DNA of 64,000 bases from the NCBI RefSeq assembly GCF_042653765.1, contig NZ_JBHSEZ010000028.1:372001-436000 (forward strand), given 5' to 3'. The stretch's first letter is position 1. Each line of letters opens with the position of its first letter. Under the pieces are notes generated by a model. It saw nothing but the letters and a program-made list of their open reading frames with translations, was not told the origin of the DNA and did not search any database. The position numbers and the translations under genes are program-made. Positions 56,093 to 64,000 of this stretch are shown here, one piece after another. The stretch comes from Castellaniella denitrificans. GTDB taxonomy: Bacteria; Pseudomonadota; Gammaproteobacteria; Burkholderiales; Burkholderiaceae_B.

Positions 56093-57063
56093 GGGCGGGG
56101 CAGGGCGGGCGCGGGCTGCTCGGTGCGCAGCCGCAGGATGCGTTCGAAGTGGCGCGGATCGTGCGGCTTGAGCGTCTGGGCCGGCCGGGGCAGGTGGAAG
56201 TCGTACAGGCGGGAAATCCAGAAGCGCAGGGCCGCCGCGCGCAGCATCACCGGCCAGGCGGCGCGCTCTTCCTCGGTGAAGGGGCGCACGGCGTGGTAGG
56301 CCTGCAGCCAGGCTTCCAGGCGGCGGCGCACGAAAGCCCCCGTCGCCCGGTGGATGCACCAGTCGTTGACGCTGACCGCCACGTCGAACAGCCAGGTGTC
56401 GCAGCCGGCGAAGTAGAAGTCGATGAAGCCGCCCATGTGGGGCGACTCGAAGGTGCCGTCGAACAGCACGTTGTCGCGGAACAGGTCGCAGTGCGCGGGG
56501 CCGAAGGGCAGCTTCGCGGGGGCGCCCGCGGCGGCGAAGGCGATCTGCTCGCCCAGCGTGCCGCGCAGCAGTTCGGCCTGGCCGGCGTCCAGGAAGGGCG
56601 CCAGGGCGGGCGCGGTGGCCTTCCACCAATCCAGGCCGCGCAGGTTGGGCTGGTGGATGGGGAAGTCCCGCGCGGCCAGGTGGGCACGGGCCAGGGTCTG
56701 TCCGGCCAGGGCGCAGTGGGCCGGACCGGGCTCGGGCTCGTAGCCGCCCGACAGGCGCGTGACGATCGCGGCCGGCTTGCCGTTCAGGGTGGTCAGGCGG
56801 GTGCCGTCGAGTAGGGTCTGGGGTTCGGGCACGGGCACGCCGCGGCCGGCCAGGTGGTGCATCAGCTCGATGTAGAACGGCAGCTGCTCGGCGGTCAGGA
56901 CCTCGAACAGGGTCAGCACATAGGCGCCCCGCGTGGTGTCGAGGAAGTAATTGGTGTTCTCGATGCCGGCGGTGATGCCGCGCAGGGCGACCAGTTCGCC
57001 CAGCTGGTAGCGCCGCAGCAGGGCGCGGGCGTCGTCTTCGGTGACGGGAGTGAATACGGCCAT
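56089..57063 (-). CDS. thrB: Homoserine kinase (ThrB, APH-like type II)
   Basis: A 324-residue kinase that phosphorylates homoserine for threonine synthesis. It belongs to the aminoglycoside-phosphotransferase-like type: the catalytic loop is HCDLFRDNVLFDG and the metal Asp is in GFIDFYFAG. MAVFTPV at 57063 is the family's usual start; an ATG four codons upstream (57075) is possible. Coupled to the BPSS1780 gene. Confidence 0.94.
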   Translation of the reverse strand: MAVFTPVTEDDARALLRRYQLGELVALRGITAGIENTNYFLDTTRGAYVLTLFEVLTAEQLPFYIELMHHLAGRGVPVPEPQTLLDGTRLTTLNGKPAAIVTRLSGGYEPEPGPAHCALAGQTLARAHLAARDFPIHQPNLRGLDWWKATAPALAPFLDAGQAELLRGTLGEQIAFAAAGAPAKLPFGPAHCDLFRDNVLFDGTFESPHMGGFIDFYFAGCDTWLFDVAVSVNDWCIHRATGAFVRRRLEAWLQAYHAVRPFTEEERAAWPVMLRAAALRFWISRLYDFHLPRPAQTLKPHDPRHFERILRLRTEQPAPALPRP

Positions 57064-57234
57064 GGGAATACGCATGCGGCCGCGGAAGGCCGGAGTTCGG
57101 GTCGGGATCGGTCAGCCGGAATTTTAGACGAAAAGCCGGCCGGGGCCGGCCGACGGCGCGACCGGCGCCGCGTGGCGGCCGCGCGGCCCTCGCGCGCCCG
57201 GTTAAAATGGAAGATTGTCCAAGAATGCCCCGCC

Positions 57235-58269
57235 ATGCCCCTGTCCCCATCCGGCGTCCGGATCGATGCCGATCCCGCCGCGCCGTCCATCCCGCCCGCC
57301 GATCCGGAATCCAGGCCCTGGCGGCTGTGCGTGGCGCCGATGATCGACGTCACGGACCGGCATTGCCGCTATTTCCATCGCCTGCTCTCGCCGCGTGCCC
57401 GCTTGTACACCGAGATGATCACCACCGGCGCCCTGCTGCACGGCGACGTGGGCCGGCACCTGGATTTCGATCCGGCCGAGCATCCCGTGGCCCTGCAGCT
57501 GGGCGGCAGCGAGCCGGACGCGCTGGCGCAGTGCGCCCGGCTGGGCGAGCGCCGGGGCTACGACGAGATCAACCTGAACTGCGGCTGCCCGTCCGAGCGG
57601 GTCCAGCGCGGCGCCTTCGGGGCCTGTCTGATGGCCGAGCCGCATCTGGTCGCCGATTGCGTCCGCGCCATGCGGGACGCCGTGTCGGTACCGGTGACGG
57701 TCAAGCACCGCCTGGGCCTGGACTACGACGAGTCCTACGATTTCGTGCGCGATTTCGTCGGCATCCTGTTCGAGGCCGGTTGCCGGGTGTTCATCGTCCA
57801 TGCGCGCAACGCGGTCCTGAAGGGACTGTCGCCCAAGGACAACCGGGAAAAGCCGCCGCTGCGCTACGCGGACGCCGAACGTCTGAAACGGGATTTCCCG
57901 GACGCGGCGTTCGTGCTGAACGGCGGGCTGGCCGACGTCGATGCCTGCATGGACTGGATGGAGCGCCTGGATGGCGTGATGCTGGGCCGGGCCGCCTGGC
58001 ACCATCCCGACATCCTGGCCGAACTGGACCGGCGCATGGCGCCCGGCGAGACGCCCCCCGGATCCGAGGCCATCCTGGACGCCTGGGTGGATTACGTGGC
58101 CGCGCAGCACGCGCGCGGCGTGCCGATGCACATCATGATGCGTGGCGTGCTGGGCTGGCGCACCGGCCGTCCCGGGGCGCGGCAATGGCGGCGCATGCTG
58201 TCGGATCCCGCGCTGTTGCGGGCCGAAGGCCCCGGGATCCTGCGCCGTGCCTGGCAGGCGCTGGCCTGA
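57235..58269 (+). CDS. dusA: tRNA-dihydrouridine(20/20a) synthase
   Basis: A 344-residue FMN enzyme reducing uridines in the tRNA D-loop. WRLCVAPMIDVTDRHCRYFHR, the catalytic-Cys motif NLNCGCPSERVQ, and VFIVHARNAVLKGLSPKDNR are specific to DusA. The first 28 residues, before the barrel, are Pro-rich and dispensable-looking, so the start may lie further in. Divergent from thrB. Confidence 0.95.
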   Translation: MPLSPSGVRIDADPAAPSIPPADPESRPWRLCVAPMIDVTDRHCRYFHRLLSPRARLYTEMITTGALLHGDVGRHLDFDPAEHPVALQLGGSEPDALAQCARLGERRGYDEINLNCGCPSERVQRGAFGACLMAEPHLVADCVRAMRDAVSVPVTVKHRLGLDYDESYDFVRDFVGILFEAGCRVFIVHARNAVLKGLSPKDNREKPPLRYADAERLKRDFPDAAFVLNGGLADVDACMDWMERLDGVMLGRAAWHHPDILAELDRRMAPGETPPGSEAILDAWVDYVAAQHARGVPMHIMMRGVLGWRTGRPGARQWRRMLSDPALLRAEGPGILRRAWQALA

Positions 58270-58291
58270 TGGCCGGCGCCGGAACAGGACA

Positions 58292-58753
58292 TCAACGGGC
58301 CGGCGCGTCCGACGCGTCGGAAGGCCAGTCGCGGATGTAGGCCTTCAGCATGTCGTTCTCGAACTGCTGGGCCTCGACGATGGCGCGCGCCATGTCGTAG
58401 AACGAGATCACGCCCATGAGGGTGGGGCCGTCCATCACCGGAATGTAGCGGGCGTGCTTGTCGAGCATCAGGCGCTGGACCTCGTCGGCGTCGGTGTTGG
58501 GCGTGACGCTGACGGGCGCGTCGTCCATGATGCTGCGCACCGTGTAGTCGCCGGCCTGGCCGTCGTGGGCGTTCAGGTGGTTGATGATCTCGCGGAAGGT
58601 CAGCATGCCGGCGAGCTGGCCGTGGTCCATGATGACCAGCGAGCCGATGTCGAGCTGGCTCATCGTGGCGATGGCCTCGCGCACCGGCATGTCGGGCGTC
58701 CCGGTGTACAGCGTGTGCCCCTTCACGCGCAGGATTTCATTGACTTTCAGCAT
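58292..58753 (-). CDS. CBS-domain protein
   Basis: A 153-residue protein made of two CBS motifs (about 10-62 and 75-130), starting MLKVNEILRVKG. Such pairs bind adenosine nucleotides and often act as energy sensors for partner proteins. Convergent with dusA and 39 bases downstream of the YihY gene on the same strand. No partner can be deduced. Confidence 0.92.
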   Translation of the reverse strand: MLKVNEILRVKGHTLYTGTPDMPVREAIATMSQLDIGSLVIMDHGQLAGMLTFREIINHLNAHDGQAGDYTVRSIMDDAPVSVTPNTDADEVQRLMLDKHARYIPVMDGPTLMGVISFYDMARAIVEAQQFENDMLKAYIRDWPSDASDAPAR

Positions 58754-58792
58754 GTCGATTCCCAGTGGCGCCGTGGTCCGGCTGTTTGTTCA

Positions 58793-60049
58793 CTATTGTG
58801 CATCATCGTCCCGGTTTTCGGTAGCGTCGCCGGCGAAAAGCGCGTCCAGGACGGGAGGATCGCCCAGCAGGGTCCGGGCCACGGCGTCGAGTGTGCCCGG
58901 CCGCAGCCCCGCCTGGGCGCGATCGATCAGCAGCTTGTCCACCAGCGGGCCGATGTCGGCCCGGGCGGGATCGCAGGCCAGCACCCACTGGTCGCCATCG
59001 GCCACGGGGACGGCGTAGCCCAGTTCGCGCAGGGCGCCAAGCATGTCGCGCAGGGCGTCGGGATGGACGCGCAGGTGTTTTTCCAGGTAGCCCGGGCTGC
59101 GCCCCGGCGGCAGCGCGCCACGCGCCTGCCACAGGATGCGCAGGATCCCCAGCGCGTCGACGGCCTGGGCGCCGACCTGGCGCTGCAGCGCCCAGCGGTG
59201 CAGCCGCAGCGCCGGCAGCAGCGAGGCCACCGTGGCGCCCATCAGCACCACCAGCCAGGACAGGTAGATCCACAGCAGGAAGATCGGCAGCGTGGCGAAC
59301 GCCCCGTAGATGACGGTGTAGGAGGGGAAGCGCGTCAGGTAGGCGGTGAACCCGGCCTTCATGACGGCCAGCACCGCCGTCGTGCCCAGCCCGCCCAGCG
59401 CGGCGTCGCGCCACAGCACGCGGCAGTTGGGCACGAATACGAACAGGGCGGTGAAGCCCAGGACCGACAACAGCAGGGGCACCAGGTTGAGCAGCAGGCC
59501 GACGCCTTCGGGCAGGTCGCCGATGTAGCCCAGGGATTCCCGCGCCAGCACCGAACTGGCCCACAGGCTGGCGCCCATCAGGATCGGCCCCAGGGAAATG
59601 ATCGCCCAGTACACCAGCAGCCGCTGGCGCATGGGGCGCTGGCGGGCGACGTTCCAGATTTCGTTGAAGGCCTCGTCGATGGTCATGATCAGCAGGATCG
59701 AGGTCACGACCAGGAAGGCGCCGCCCACCGCCGTCAGTCCGGACGCCTGCGCCGCGAACTGGTTCAGGTAGCGCATGATGGTGTCCGACACCGAGGGCGG
59801 CAGCAGGCTTTCGCCGAGGAAGGTTTCCAGGGCCTGGTGGAATTCGGCGAACAGCGGAAAGGCGGTGAACAGCGCCAGCACCACGGCCAGCATCGGCACG
59901 ATCGCCAGCACCGTGGTGAAGGTCAGGCTGGAGGCCACCCGGGTCAGCTTGCGGTGCGCGGCGAAGTCCAGCGTGAAACGCAGGATGTCCAGCGCGCGGT
60001 TGCGGCGCTCGGCCAGGGACGGGGCGGGAGTCTGCGGTGTCGTCGTCAT
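58793..60049 (-). CDS. YihY/BrkB family inner-membrane protein
   Basis: A 418-residue protein: about six TM helices in the first 290 residues, with the motifs RVASSLTFTTVLAIVPMLAVV, LLPPSVSDTIMRYL and TVIYGAFATLPIFLLWIYLSWLVVL. A soluble C-terminal extension of about 120 residues follows. Often annotated as ribonuclease BN by an old error; BrkB in Bordetella was linked to serum resistance. Divergent from the DUF2069 gene by 35 bases. Confidence 0.93.
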   Translation of the reverse strand: MTTTPQTPAPSLAERRNRALDILRFTLDFAAHRKLTRVASSLTFTTVLAIVPMLAVVLALFTAFPLFAEFHQALETFLGESLLPPSVSDTIMRYLNQFAAQASGLTAVGGAFLVVTSILLIMTIDEAFNEIWNVARQRPMRQRLLVYWAIISLGPILMGASLWASSVLARESLGYIGDLPEGVGLLLNLVPLLLSVLGFTALFVFVPNCRVLWRDAALGGLGTTAVLAVMKAGFTAYLTRFPSYTVIYGAFATLPIFLLWIYLSWLVVLMGATVASLLPALRLHRWALQRQVGAQAVDALGILRILWQARGALPPGRSPGYLEKHLRVHPDALRDMLGALRELGYAVPVADGDQWVLACDPARADIGPLVDKLLIDRAQAGLRPGTLDAVARTLLGDPPVLDALFAGDATENRDDDAQ

Positions 60050-60084
60050 GGGGCGGGCACGGGGTTTCGGGTCATAATACCAGC

Positions 60085-60459
60085 ATGGAAAGCGTGGAAA
60101 TCAAATTCAGCCCGGGCCTGCACGGCTTGGCGTGCGTCTGCCTGTTCGGCCTGATCGTCCTGTGCGTGGGCTGGGAGCTGTGGTGGGCGCCGCTGCGTCC
60201 CGGCGGCACGTTGATGGCCCTGAAGGCCGTGCCGCTGCTGTTCGCCGTGAGCGGCGTGCTGCGGCGCCGGCTCTACACCCTGCAATGGGTGTCCATGCTC
60301 AGTCTGCTCTACCTGATGGAAGGCGTGGTGCGCGCCTGGTCGGACGTCTCGCCGGTATCGGCGGCGCTGGCCGGCCTGGAAATCCTCCTGTCGCTGGGCC
60401 TGTACCTGGGCGCCATCCTGTACGTGCGTCCCGCCAAGCGGGCGGCGCGCCATGGCTGA
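60085..60459 (+). CDS. DUF2069 family membrane protein
   Basis: A 124-residue protein with about four TM helices (LACVCLFGLIVLCVGWELWW, then LKAVPLLFAVSGVL, and two more). The spacing RRRLYTLQWVSMLSLLYLMEGVVRAWSD is typical of DUF2069. Function unknown. Overlaps the selO start by eight bases. Confidence 0.9.
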   Translation: MESVEIKFSPGLHGLACVCLFGLIVLCVGWELWWAPLRPGGTLMALKAVPLLFAVSGVLRRRLYTLQWVSMLSLLYLMEGVVRAWSDVSPVSAALAGLEILLSLGLYLGAILYVRPAKRAARHG

Positions 60460-61930
60460 ACCGTCGTCCCTGGCCGCGCTGCGCGCGGGCTGCTCGTTCG
60501 CGTCCCTGCCGCGCGGCTTCTACGCCCAGGTGGATCCCCGGCCCTTGCGCGGACCGCGCCTGCTGCATGCCAACCCCGACGCGGCGGCCCTGATCGGCCT
60601 GGACGCCGCCGCGCTGCGGTCGCCCGAATTCCTGGCCCTGTGTTCCGGCGGCGTCCGGCTGGGGGACGTCCCGCCGTTGGCCACGGCCTACAGCGGCCAC
60701 CAGTTCGGTGTCTGGGCCGGGCAGTTGGGCGACGGCCGGGCGCATCTGCTGGGCGATGTCCGGACCCCTGACGGCGCCTGGGAAATCCAGCTGAAGGGCT
60801 CGGGCCGCACGCCGTATTCCCGCATGGGCGACGGCTGGGCCGTGCTGCGCTCCAGCGTGCGCGAATACCTGGCCAGCGAGGCCATGGCCGGCCTGGGCAT
60901 CCCGACGACCCGGGCGCTGGCGCTGGCCGCCTCGGACGATCCGGTGGTGCGCGAGACCGTCGAGACCGCCGCCGTCGTCACCCGCCTGGCGCCCAGTTTC
61001 GTGCGCTTCGGCCATTTCGAGCACTGGGGCCATTCCCATCACGAGCAGAAGGCCCTGCTGGACTACGTCGTGGATCATTGGTATCCCGAATGCCGGGAAA
61101 CGGCCGGCGGCGAAGCCGACGTGCCCGCCACGGCCTGCCGGCTGCTGTCCGAGGTGACGCGGCGCACGGCGCGCCTGATCGCCCAATGGCAGCTCGCGGG
61201 CTTCTGCCATGGCGTGATGAACACCGACAACATGTCCATCCTGGGCCTGACGCTGGACTACGGGCCCTATGGCTTCATGGACGCCTTTCAGGCGGACCAC
61301 GTCTGCAACCACAGCGACACGGCGGGGCGCTACGCCTGGAACGCCCAGCCGGCCGTGGCGCGCTGGAACCTGTACCGCCTGGCGGGCAGCCTGCTGGTGC
61401 TGGGCTGCGAGGCGCCCGCGCTGGAGGCCTGCCTGGCGCCCTTCGAGGCCGAGTTCCTGGACGCCTACCGCGCCGGCCTGGCGCGCAAGCTGGGCCTGGA
61501 CGCCTGGCGGCCGGACGACGCGGCGCTGGAGGACGACTGGTGGAACCTGCTGCACGCGCAGCGGGCCGATTTCACCCTGGCCTTCCGCCGGCTGTCCGGC
61601 GCCGACCGCGATGCCGGCCCCTGGCTGGCCCTGTTCGCCGATCCCGCGCCGGCGCGCGCCTGGCTGGACCGCTACCTGGCTCGGCGGGCCGGGCAGGGCG
61701 GGGACGCGGCCGCGCGCCGCGCCGCCATGGACCGCGCCAATCCGCTCTACGTGCTGCGCAATCACCTGGCGCAGCGCGCCATCGAGGCCGCGCAACGGGG
61801 CGACGCCTCGGAGATCGACCGGCTGTGGTCCCTGCTGCGGGATCCGTACACCGAACGCCCCGGCTTCGAATCCTATGCCCGGCCGCCCGACGCCGGCGAG
61901 CCGGCGGTGCCGGTCAGCTGCTCGTCCTGA
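60452..61930 (+). CDS. selO: Protein adenylyltransferase SelO (YdiU)
   Basis: A 492-residue pseudokinase-fold enzyme that transfers AMP from ATP to Ser, Thr or Tyr of target proteins and is linked to oxidative stress. YSGHQFGVWAGQLGDGRA, IQLKGSGRTPYSR, HGVMNTDNMSILG and the metal-binding DYGPYGFMD are all intact. The protein ends SCSS; a Cys near the C-terminus occupies the place of the selenocysteine or Cys found in SelO. Coupled to the DUF2069 gene. Confidence 0.96.
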   Translation: MAEPSSLAALRAGCSFASLPRGFYAQVDPRPLRGPRLLHANPDAAALIGLDAAALRSPEFLALCSGGVRLGDVPPLATAYSGHQFGVWAGQLGDGRAHLLGDVRTPDGAWEIQLKGSGRTPYSRMGDGWAVLRSSVREYLASEAMAGLGIPTTRALALAASDDPVVRETVETAAVVTRLAPSFVRFGHFEHWGHSHHEQKALLDYVVDHWYPECRETAGGEADVPATACRLLSEVTRRTARLIAQWQLAGFCHGVMNTDNMSILGLTLDYGPYGFMDAFQADHVCNHSDTAGRYAWNAQPAVARWNLYRLAGSLLVLGCEAPALEACLAPFEAEFLDAYRAGLARKLGLDAWRPDDAALEDDWWNLLHAQRADFTLAFRRLSGADRDAGPWLALFADPAPARAWLDRYLARRAGQGGDAAARRAAMDRANPLYVLRNHLAQRAIEAAQRGDASEIDRLWSLLRDPYTERPGFESYARPPDAGEPAVPVSCSS

Positions 61931-62005
61931 TCCGGTAGGCAAGGGGACGCGGCGCAGCCTTCATGCGGGCCGGTGCCCGGCGCGGAAGAAGGCGGTACGA
62001 GACGG

Positions 62006-62878
62006 TCAGCCGTGCCGTCCGGGCCCCCTGTCCGGCGCGAGGACCAGCGTCCGGGGCCGCGCGGCGGGATAGTCCTCGATGAACCGAGGCCGGCCGAACA
62101 GCCAGCCCTGCGCGCGGCGGATGCCCAGGACCGACAGCCATCGCGCCTGGGCCTCGGTTTCGACGCCTTCTGCCGTGATCGACAGGCCCTGCGCGCCCGC
62201 CAGACGGCCGAGGTGCCGGACGATTTCCCGGGCGGCGCGGGAGTCGTCGATGCGCCGGGTCAGGCGGTGGTCGATCTTGATTCCATCCAGCGTCAGCTCG
62301 ACCAGGGACTGGAGATTGGCGTAGCCGGTGCCGAAATCGTCCAGATAGACCTGGATGCCCCGGGCGCGGATCTCCTGGATGACGGGGCCGCAGCGTTCGG
62401 GCGCCAGCAGGCAGCGCTCGGTCAGCTCCACGTTCAGGAGCGCGCCGTCCAGCGCCCCGGACAGATCCGAGAGCAGCGAGACGGTCTCCATGGTTTCGGC
62501 GTCCGCGGCCGACAGATTGATCGACAGGCCGACGGATCCCGGAATCCGTTGCGTGACGCGATCCCTGGCGGCCAGCAAGCAGACCTGCCGGGTGATGTCC
62601 CGGATCAGACCGATGCGCTCGGCCAGGGGGATGAAGACGTCCGGCCCGACGCGCGCCCGCGGCCAGCGGATCAGGGCTTCGACGCCGATGGTCCGGCGGT
62701 TGCGCAAGTCGACGATGGGCTGGTAGGCGAGGCGGAATTCCTTCCGCTCCAGGGCGAGCCTCAGGGCGGTCCGGGGGTCCGGATCGTCCGAAGTTTCCGC
62801 GGCGGCGTCCGGGGCGCCGCCGGTCCTCGTGGGATACGGGAAGCCTTCGATCTCCGGTCCTGGTGCTGTCTCTTCCAT
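62006..62878 (-). CDS. EAL-domain c-di-GMP phosphodiesterase
   Basis: A 290-residue soluble protein with a 35-residue disordered start and a single EAL domain. The catalytic set is complete: E67-A-L (in GVEALIRW), Asn121 (SINLS), Glu151, Asp180-Asp181 (DDFGTGYANL), Lys201, Glu237 (ITAEGVE) and Gln257. It should hydrolyse c-di-GMP. No sensor or GGDEF domain is attached. It lies downstream of a MerR-type operator and a 31-codon ORF, suggesting expression on a metal signal. Confidence 0.93.
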   Translation of the reverse strand: MEETAPGPEIEGFPYPTRTGGAPDAAAETSDDPDPRTALRLALERKEFRLAYQPIVDLRNRRTIGVEALIRWPRARVGPDVFIPLAERIGLIRDITRQVCLLAARDRVTQRIPGSVGLSINLSAADAETMETVSLLSDLSGALDGALLNVELTERCLLAPERCGPVIQEIRARGIQVYLDDFGTGYANLQSLVELTLDGIKIDHRLTRRIDDSRAAREIVRHLGRLAGAQGLSITAEGVETEAQARWLSVLGIRRAQGWLFGRPRFIEDYPAARPRTLVLAPDRGPGRHG

Positions 62879-62908
62879 GCGGGGTGGCCTTTGATTCTTC
62901 GATTCTAG

Positions 62909-63004
62909 TCAAATCGTTTTGTTACGGATAACATAGTCGTTCATCGAACAAAGGAAGGAACGCAGCCGGTCCGCATGGGTGGCAGACCGGTTCGCGGCAC
63001 TCAT
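62909..63004 (-). CDS. 31-codon leader ORF between the MerR operator and the EAL gene
   Basis: An ORF of 31 residues (starts MSAANRSATH, ends RNKTI) that begins about 15 bases after the predicted transcription start, with AGGAA just before its ATG. It ends 30 bases before the EAL start codon. It is not hydrophobic and has a single Cys. It could be a leader peptide tuning EAL translation, a remnant of a longer gene, or chance. I do not recognise it. Confidence 0.4.
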   Translation of the reverse strand: MSAANRSATHADRLRSFLCSMNDYVIRNKTI

Positions 63005-63026
63005 GGATTCCTGATTGCCAGGGGCA

Positions 63027-63057
63027 ATCTAACGTCCGTACCCAGGTACGGAGTCAA
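63027..63057 (-). promoter_or_regulatory. MerR-type operator/promoter directed toward the EAL gene
   Basis: CCGTAC-CCAG-GTACGG (63036-63051) is the 6-4-6 palindrome of mer operators. On the minus strand it sits between TTGACT (-35, 63057-63052) and TTAGAT (-10, 63032-63027) with a 19-base spacer, the over-long spacing that MerR proteins untwist on metal binding. This is essentially the mercury-resistance promoter geometry. Confidence 0.85.
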
Positions 63058-63077
63058 GGAGTTCATGAGGTGATGCA

Positions 63078-63491
63078 TTGAATATCGGTCGTGCCGCGAA
63101 GCTGGCCGGCGTGAGCGTGGAGACCATCCGCTACTATCAGCGTCGCGGCCTCGTCGCAGTGCCGGCCAAGCCCTTGGGTTCCCACCGCCGCTATTCGCAG
63201 GATGTCGTCGAGCGGATCCGCTTCATCAAGCAGGCGCAGGCCTGGGGCTTCTCGCTCGACGAAATCATCCGGCTGCTGCAGCCGCCGCAGGCGATGCAGT
63301 GCGCGCAGGTGCAGGAATTGGTGCAGGAGAAAATCCACGTCCTGCATGGCCAGATGCGGGATCTGAGCAGGATGGTCAGGGGGCTGGAATCCCTGCTGGA
63401 GCAATGCCGAGGGCAGCCGGGCTGCGCCCAGTGCCCGTTGCGGGCCTACGCGTTCTGCCGGTCGTTCGACATCCGGATGCGGCCAGCATAG
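63078..63491 (+). CDS. MerR-type metal-responsive regulator with mercury-type Cys triad
   Basis: A 137-residue MerR-family regulator: winged HTH (VSVETIRYYQRRGLV, SHRRYSQDVVERIRFIK), dimer helix, C-terminal metal loop. Cys75, Cys110 and Cys119 reproduce the 35- and 9-residue spacing of the Hg(II) ligands of MerR (82, 117, 126); extra Cys at 116 and 127 are unusual. An in-frame TGA at 63066 forces a TTG start at 63078, supported by GAGGTGA four bases before it. It is divergent from the EAL gene; no merT, merP or merA is present. Likely inducer Hg(II) or another thiophilic metal. Confidence 0.9.
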   Translation: MNIGRAAKLAGVSVETIRYYQRRGLVAVPAKPLGSHRRYSQDVVERIRFIKQAQAWGFSLDEIIRLLQPPQAMQCAQVQELVQEKIHVLHGQMRDLSRMVRGLESLLEQCRGQPGCAQCPLRAYAFCRSFDIRMRPA

Positions 63492-63662
63492 GGGCGCGGG
63501 AAGAGTCCGTCCGGACGCCGGGGCCGCGTCCGGGGGGATCCCCCGCCAAAGGATGCGATAATCGGGCCTCGGGAAATTTGTCCAGAACATCCCTTGCGCA
63601 GGCAGGTCCGGTGGCGTGTGCCTCCGGTCAGGCTCCGACGGTTTTCTTTCACAGAACTTTCC

Positions 63663-64000
63663 ATGTCCGGCAATACCCTGGGTACTCTGTTTCGTGTCAC
63701 CAATTTCGGCGAATCGCACGGTCCGGCCATCGGCGCCGTGGTCGACGGCTGCCCGCCGGGCATGGCGCTGTCCGAAGCCGACATCCAGGCGGAACTGGAC
63801 CGGCGCCGGCCCGGGACCTCGCGCCACGTCACCCAGCGCCGCGAGCCGGACACGGTGGAAATCCTGTCGGGCGTGTTCGAGGGCGTGACCACCGGCACGC
63901 CCATCGGCCTGCTGATCCGCAACACCGACGCGCGCAGCAAGGACTACAGCAACATCGCCGACACCTTCCGCCCCGGCCACGCCGACTACACCTATTGGAA
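63663..64000 (+). CDS. aroC: Chorismate synthase, 3' part outside the window
   Basis: The first 112 codons of chorismate synthase, last enzyme of the shikimate pathway. MSGNTLGTLFRVTNFGESHG is the signature start, followed by RRPGTSRHVTQRREPD and SKDYSNIADTFRPGHADYTY (FMN and EPSP binding). The frame continues past the window. The 171 bases before it hold a GGGGGATCCCCC inverted repeat but no obvious promoter. Confidence 0.98.
   Translation, partial: MSGNTLGTLFRVTNFGESHGPAIGAVVDGCPPGMALSEADIQAELDRRRPGTSRHVTQRREPDTVEILSGVFEGVTTGTPIGLLIRNTDARSKDYSNIADTFRPGHADYTYW

Noticed and set aside
61863..61880. Sequence TTCGAATCC resembling a tRNA T-loop
   Set aside because: Lies inside selO in frame; no acceptor or anticodon stems can be formed around it.
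63078..63491. Remnant of a full mercury-resistance transposon
   Set aside because: No terminal inverted repeats, tnp genes, merT, merP or merA are seen; only the regulator and operator are mer-like, so a transposon call is not supported.

Overview
This is a GC-rich, gene-dense stretch of a bacterial chromosome. Gene content and order point to a betaproteobacterium of the order Burkholderiales, most likely the Alcaligenaceae (Bordetella/Achromobacter/Castellaniella side). Examples are recA-recX, hemC-hemD-hemX-hemY-ppa, an aspartate carbamoyltransferase with an N-terminal extension, and type II homoserine kinase next to a BPSS1780-type membrane protein. The assignment is inferred from protein character, not from a search. 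I saw no rRNA, tRNA, CRISPR array, insertion sequence or prophage.

Layout. 1-8.3 kb: the end of an alpha-2-macroglobulin gene coupled to pbpC, then a small lipoprotein. 8.4-14 kb: pyrB with an HTH-like extension, a probable Fur-regulated pair (chaN-like lipoprotein plus beta-propeller), and a LysR regulator divergent from an unusual SDR. 14.2-16.7 kb: rdgC and the dTDP-rhamnose genes rfbA-rfbC. 16.8-23 kb: a four-gene SMC/TOPRIM operon of the Wadjet/MksBEFG type (kleisin, MukE-like, SMC ATPase, TOPRIM nuclease), divergent from asnB. 25.3-26.9 kb: nirK, less GC-rich than its surroundings, behind a class-II FNR/Dnr-type promoter. 26.9-30.8 kb: response regulator, histidine kinase and MFS transporter in one coupled operon.

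30.8-36.7 kb: recA (SOS box)-recX, metR/metE and a DUF2889 protein. 36.7-45.4 kb: sucCD, then a long run terC, 31-codon microprotein, hemC, hemD, hemX, hemY, ppa and an FAH-family hydrolase, much of it joined by 4-nt overlaps. 45.6-55.3 kb: a compact Tad/Flp pilus operon. It contains a class IVb pilin with a long leader, TadG- and TadE-like pseudopilins, an unrecognised secreted protein, CpaB, secretin, an FHA-TadA fusion, TadB, TadC and a DUF192 protein. It has no tadZ, no prepilin peptidase and no tadD.

55.3-62 kb: housekeeping genes (BPSS1780 family, thrB, dusA, CBS protein, YihY, DUF2069, selO). 62-63.5 kb: a MerR-type regulator with an intact mercury-type cysteine triad and a canonical mer operator. 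It faces a tiny ORF and an EAL phosphodiesterase instead of mercury-resistance genes. The window ends in aroC.

The strongest items for follow-up are the Wadjet/Mks operon, the reduced Tad locus with its FHA-ATPase fusion and orphan secreted protein, the MerR-operator/microORF/EAL module, and the terC-microprotein-hemC coupling.
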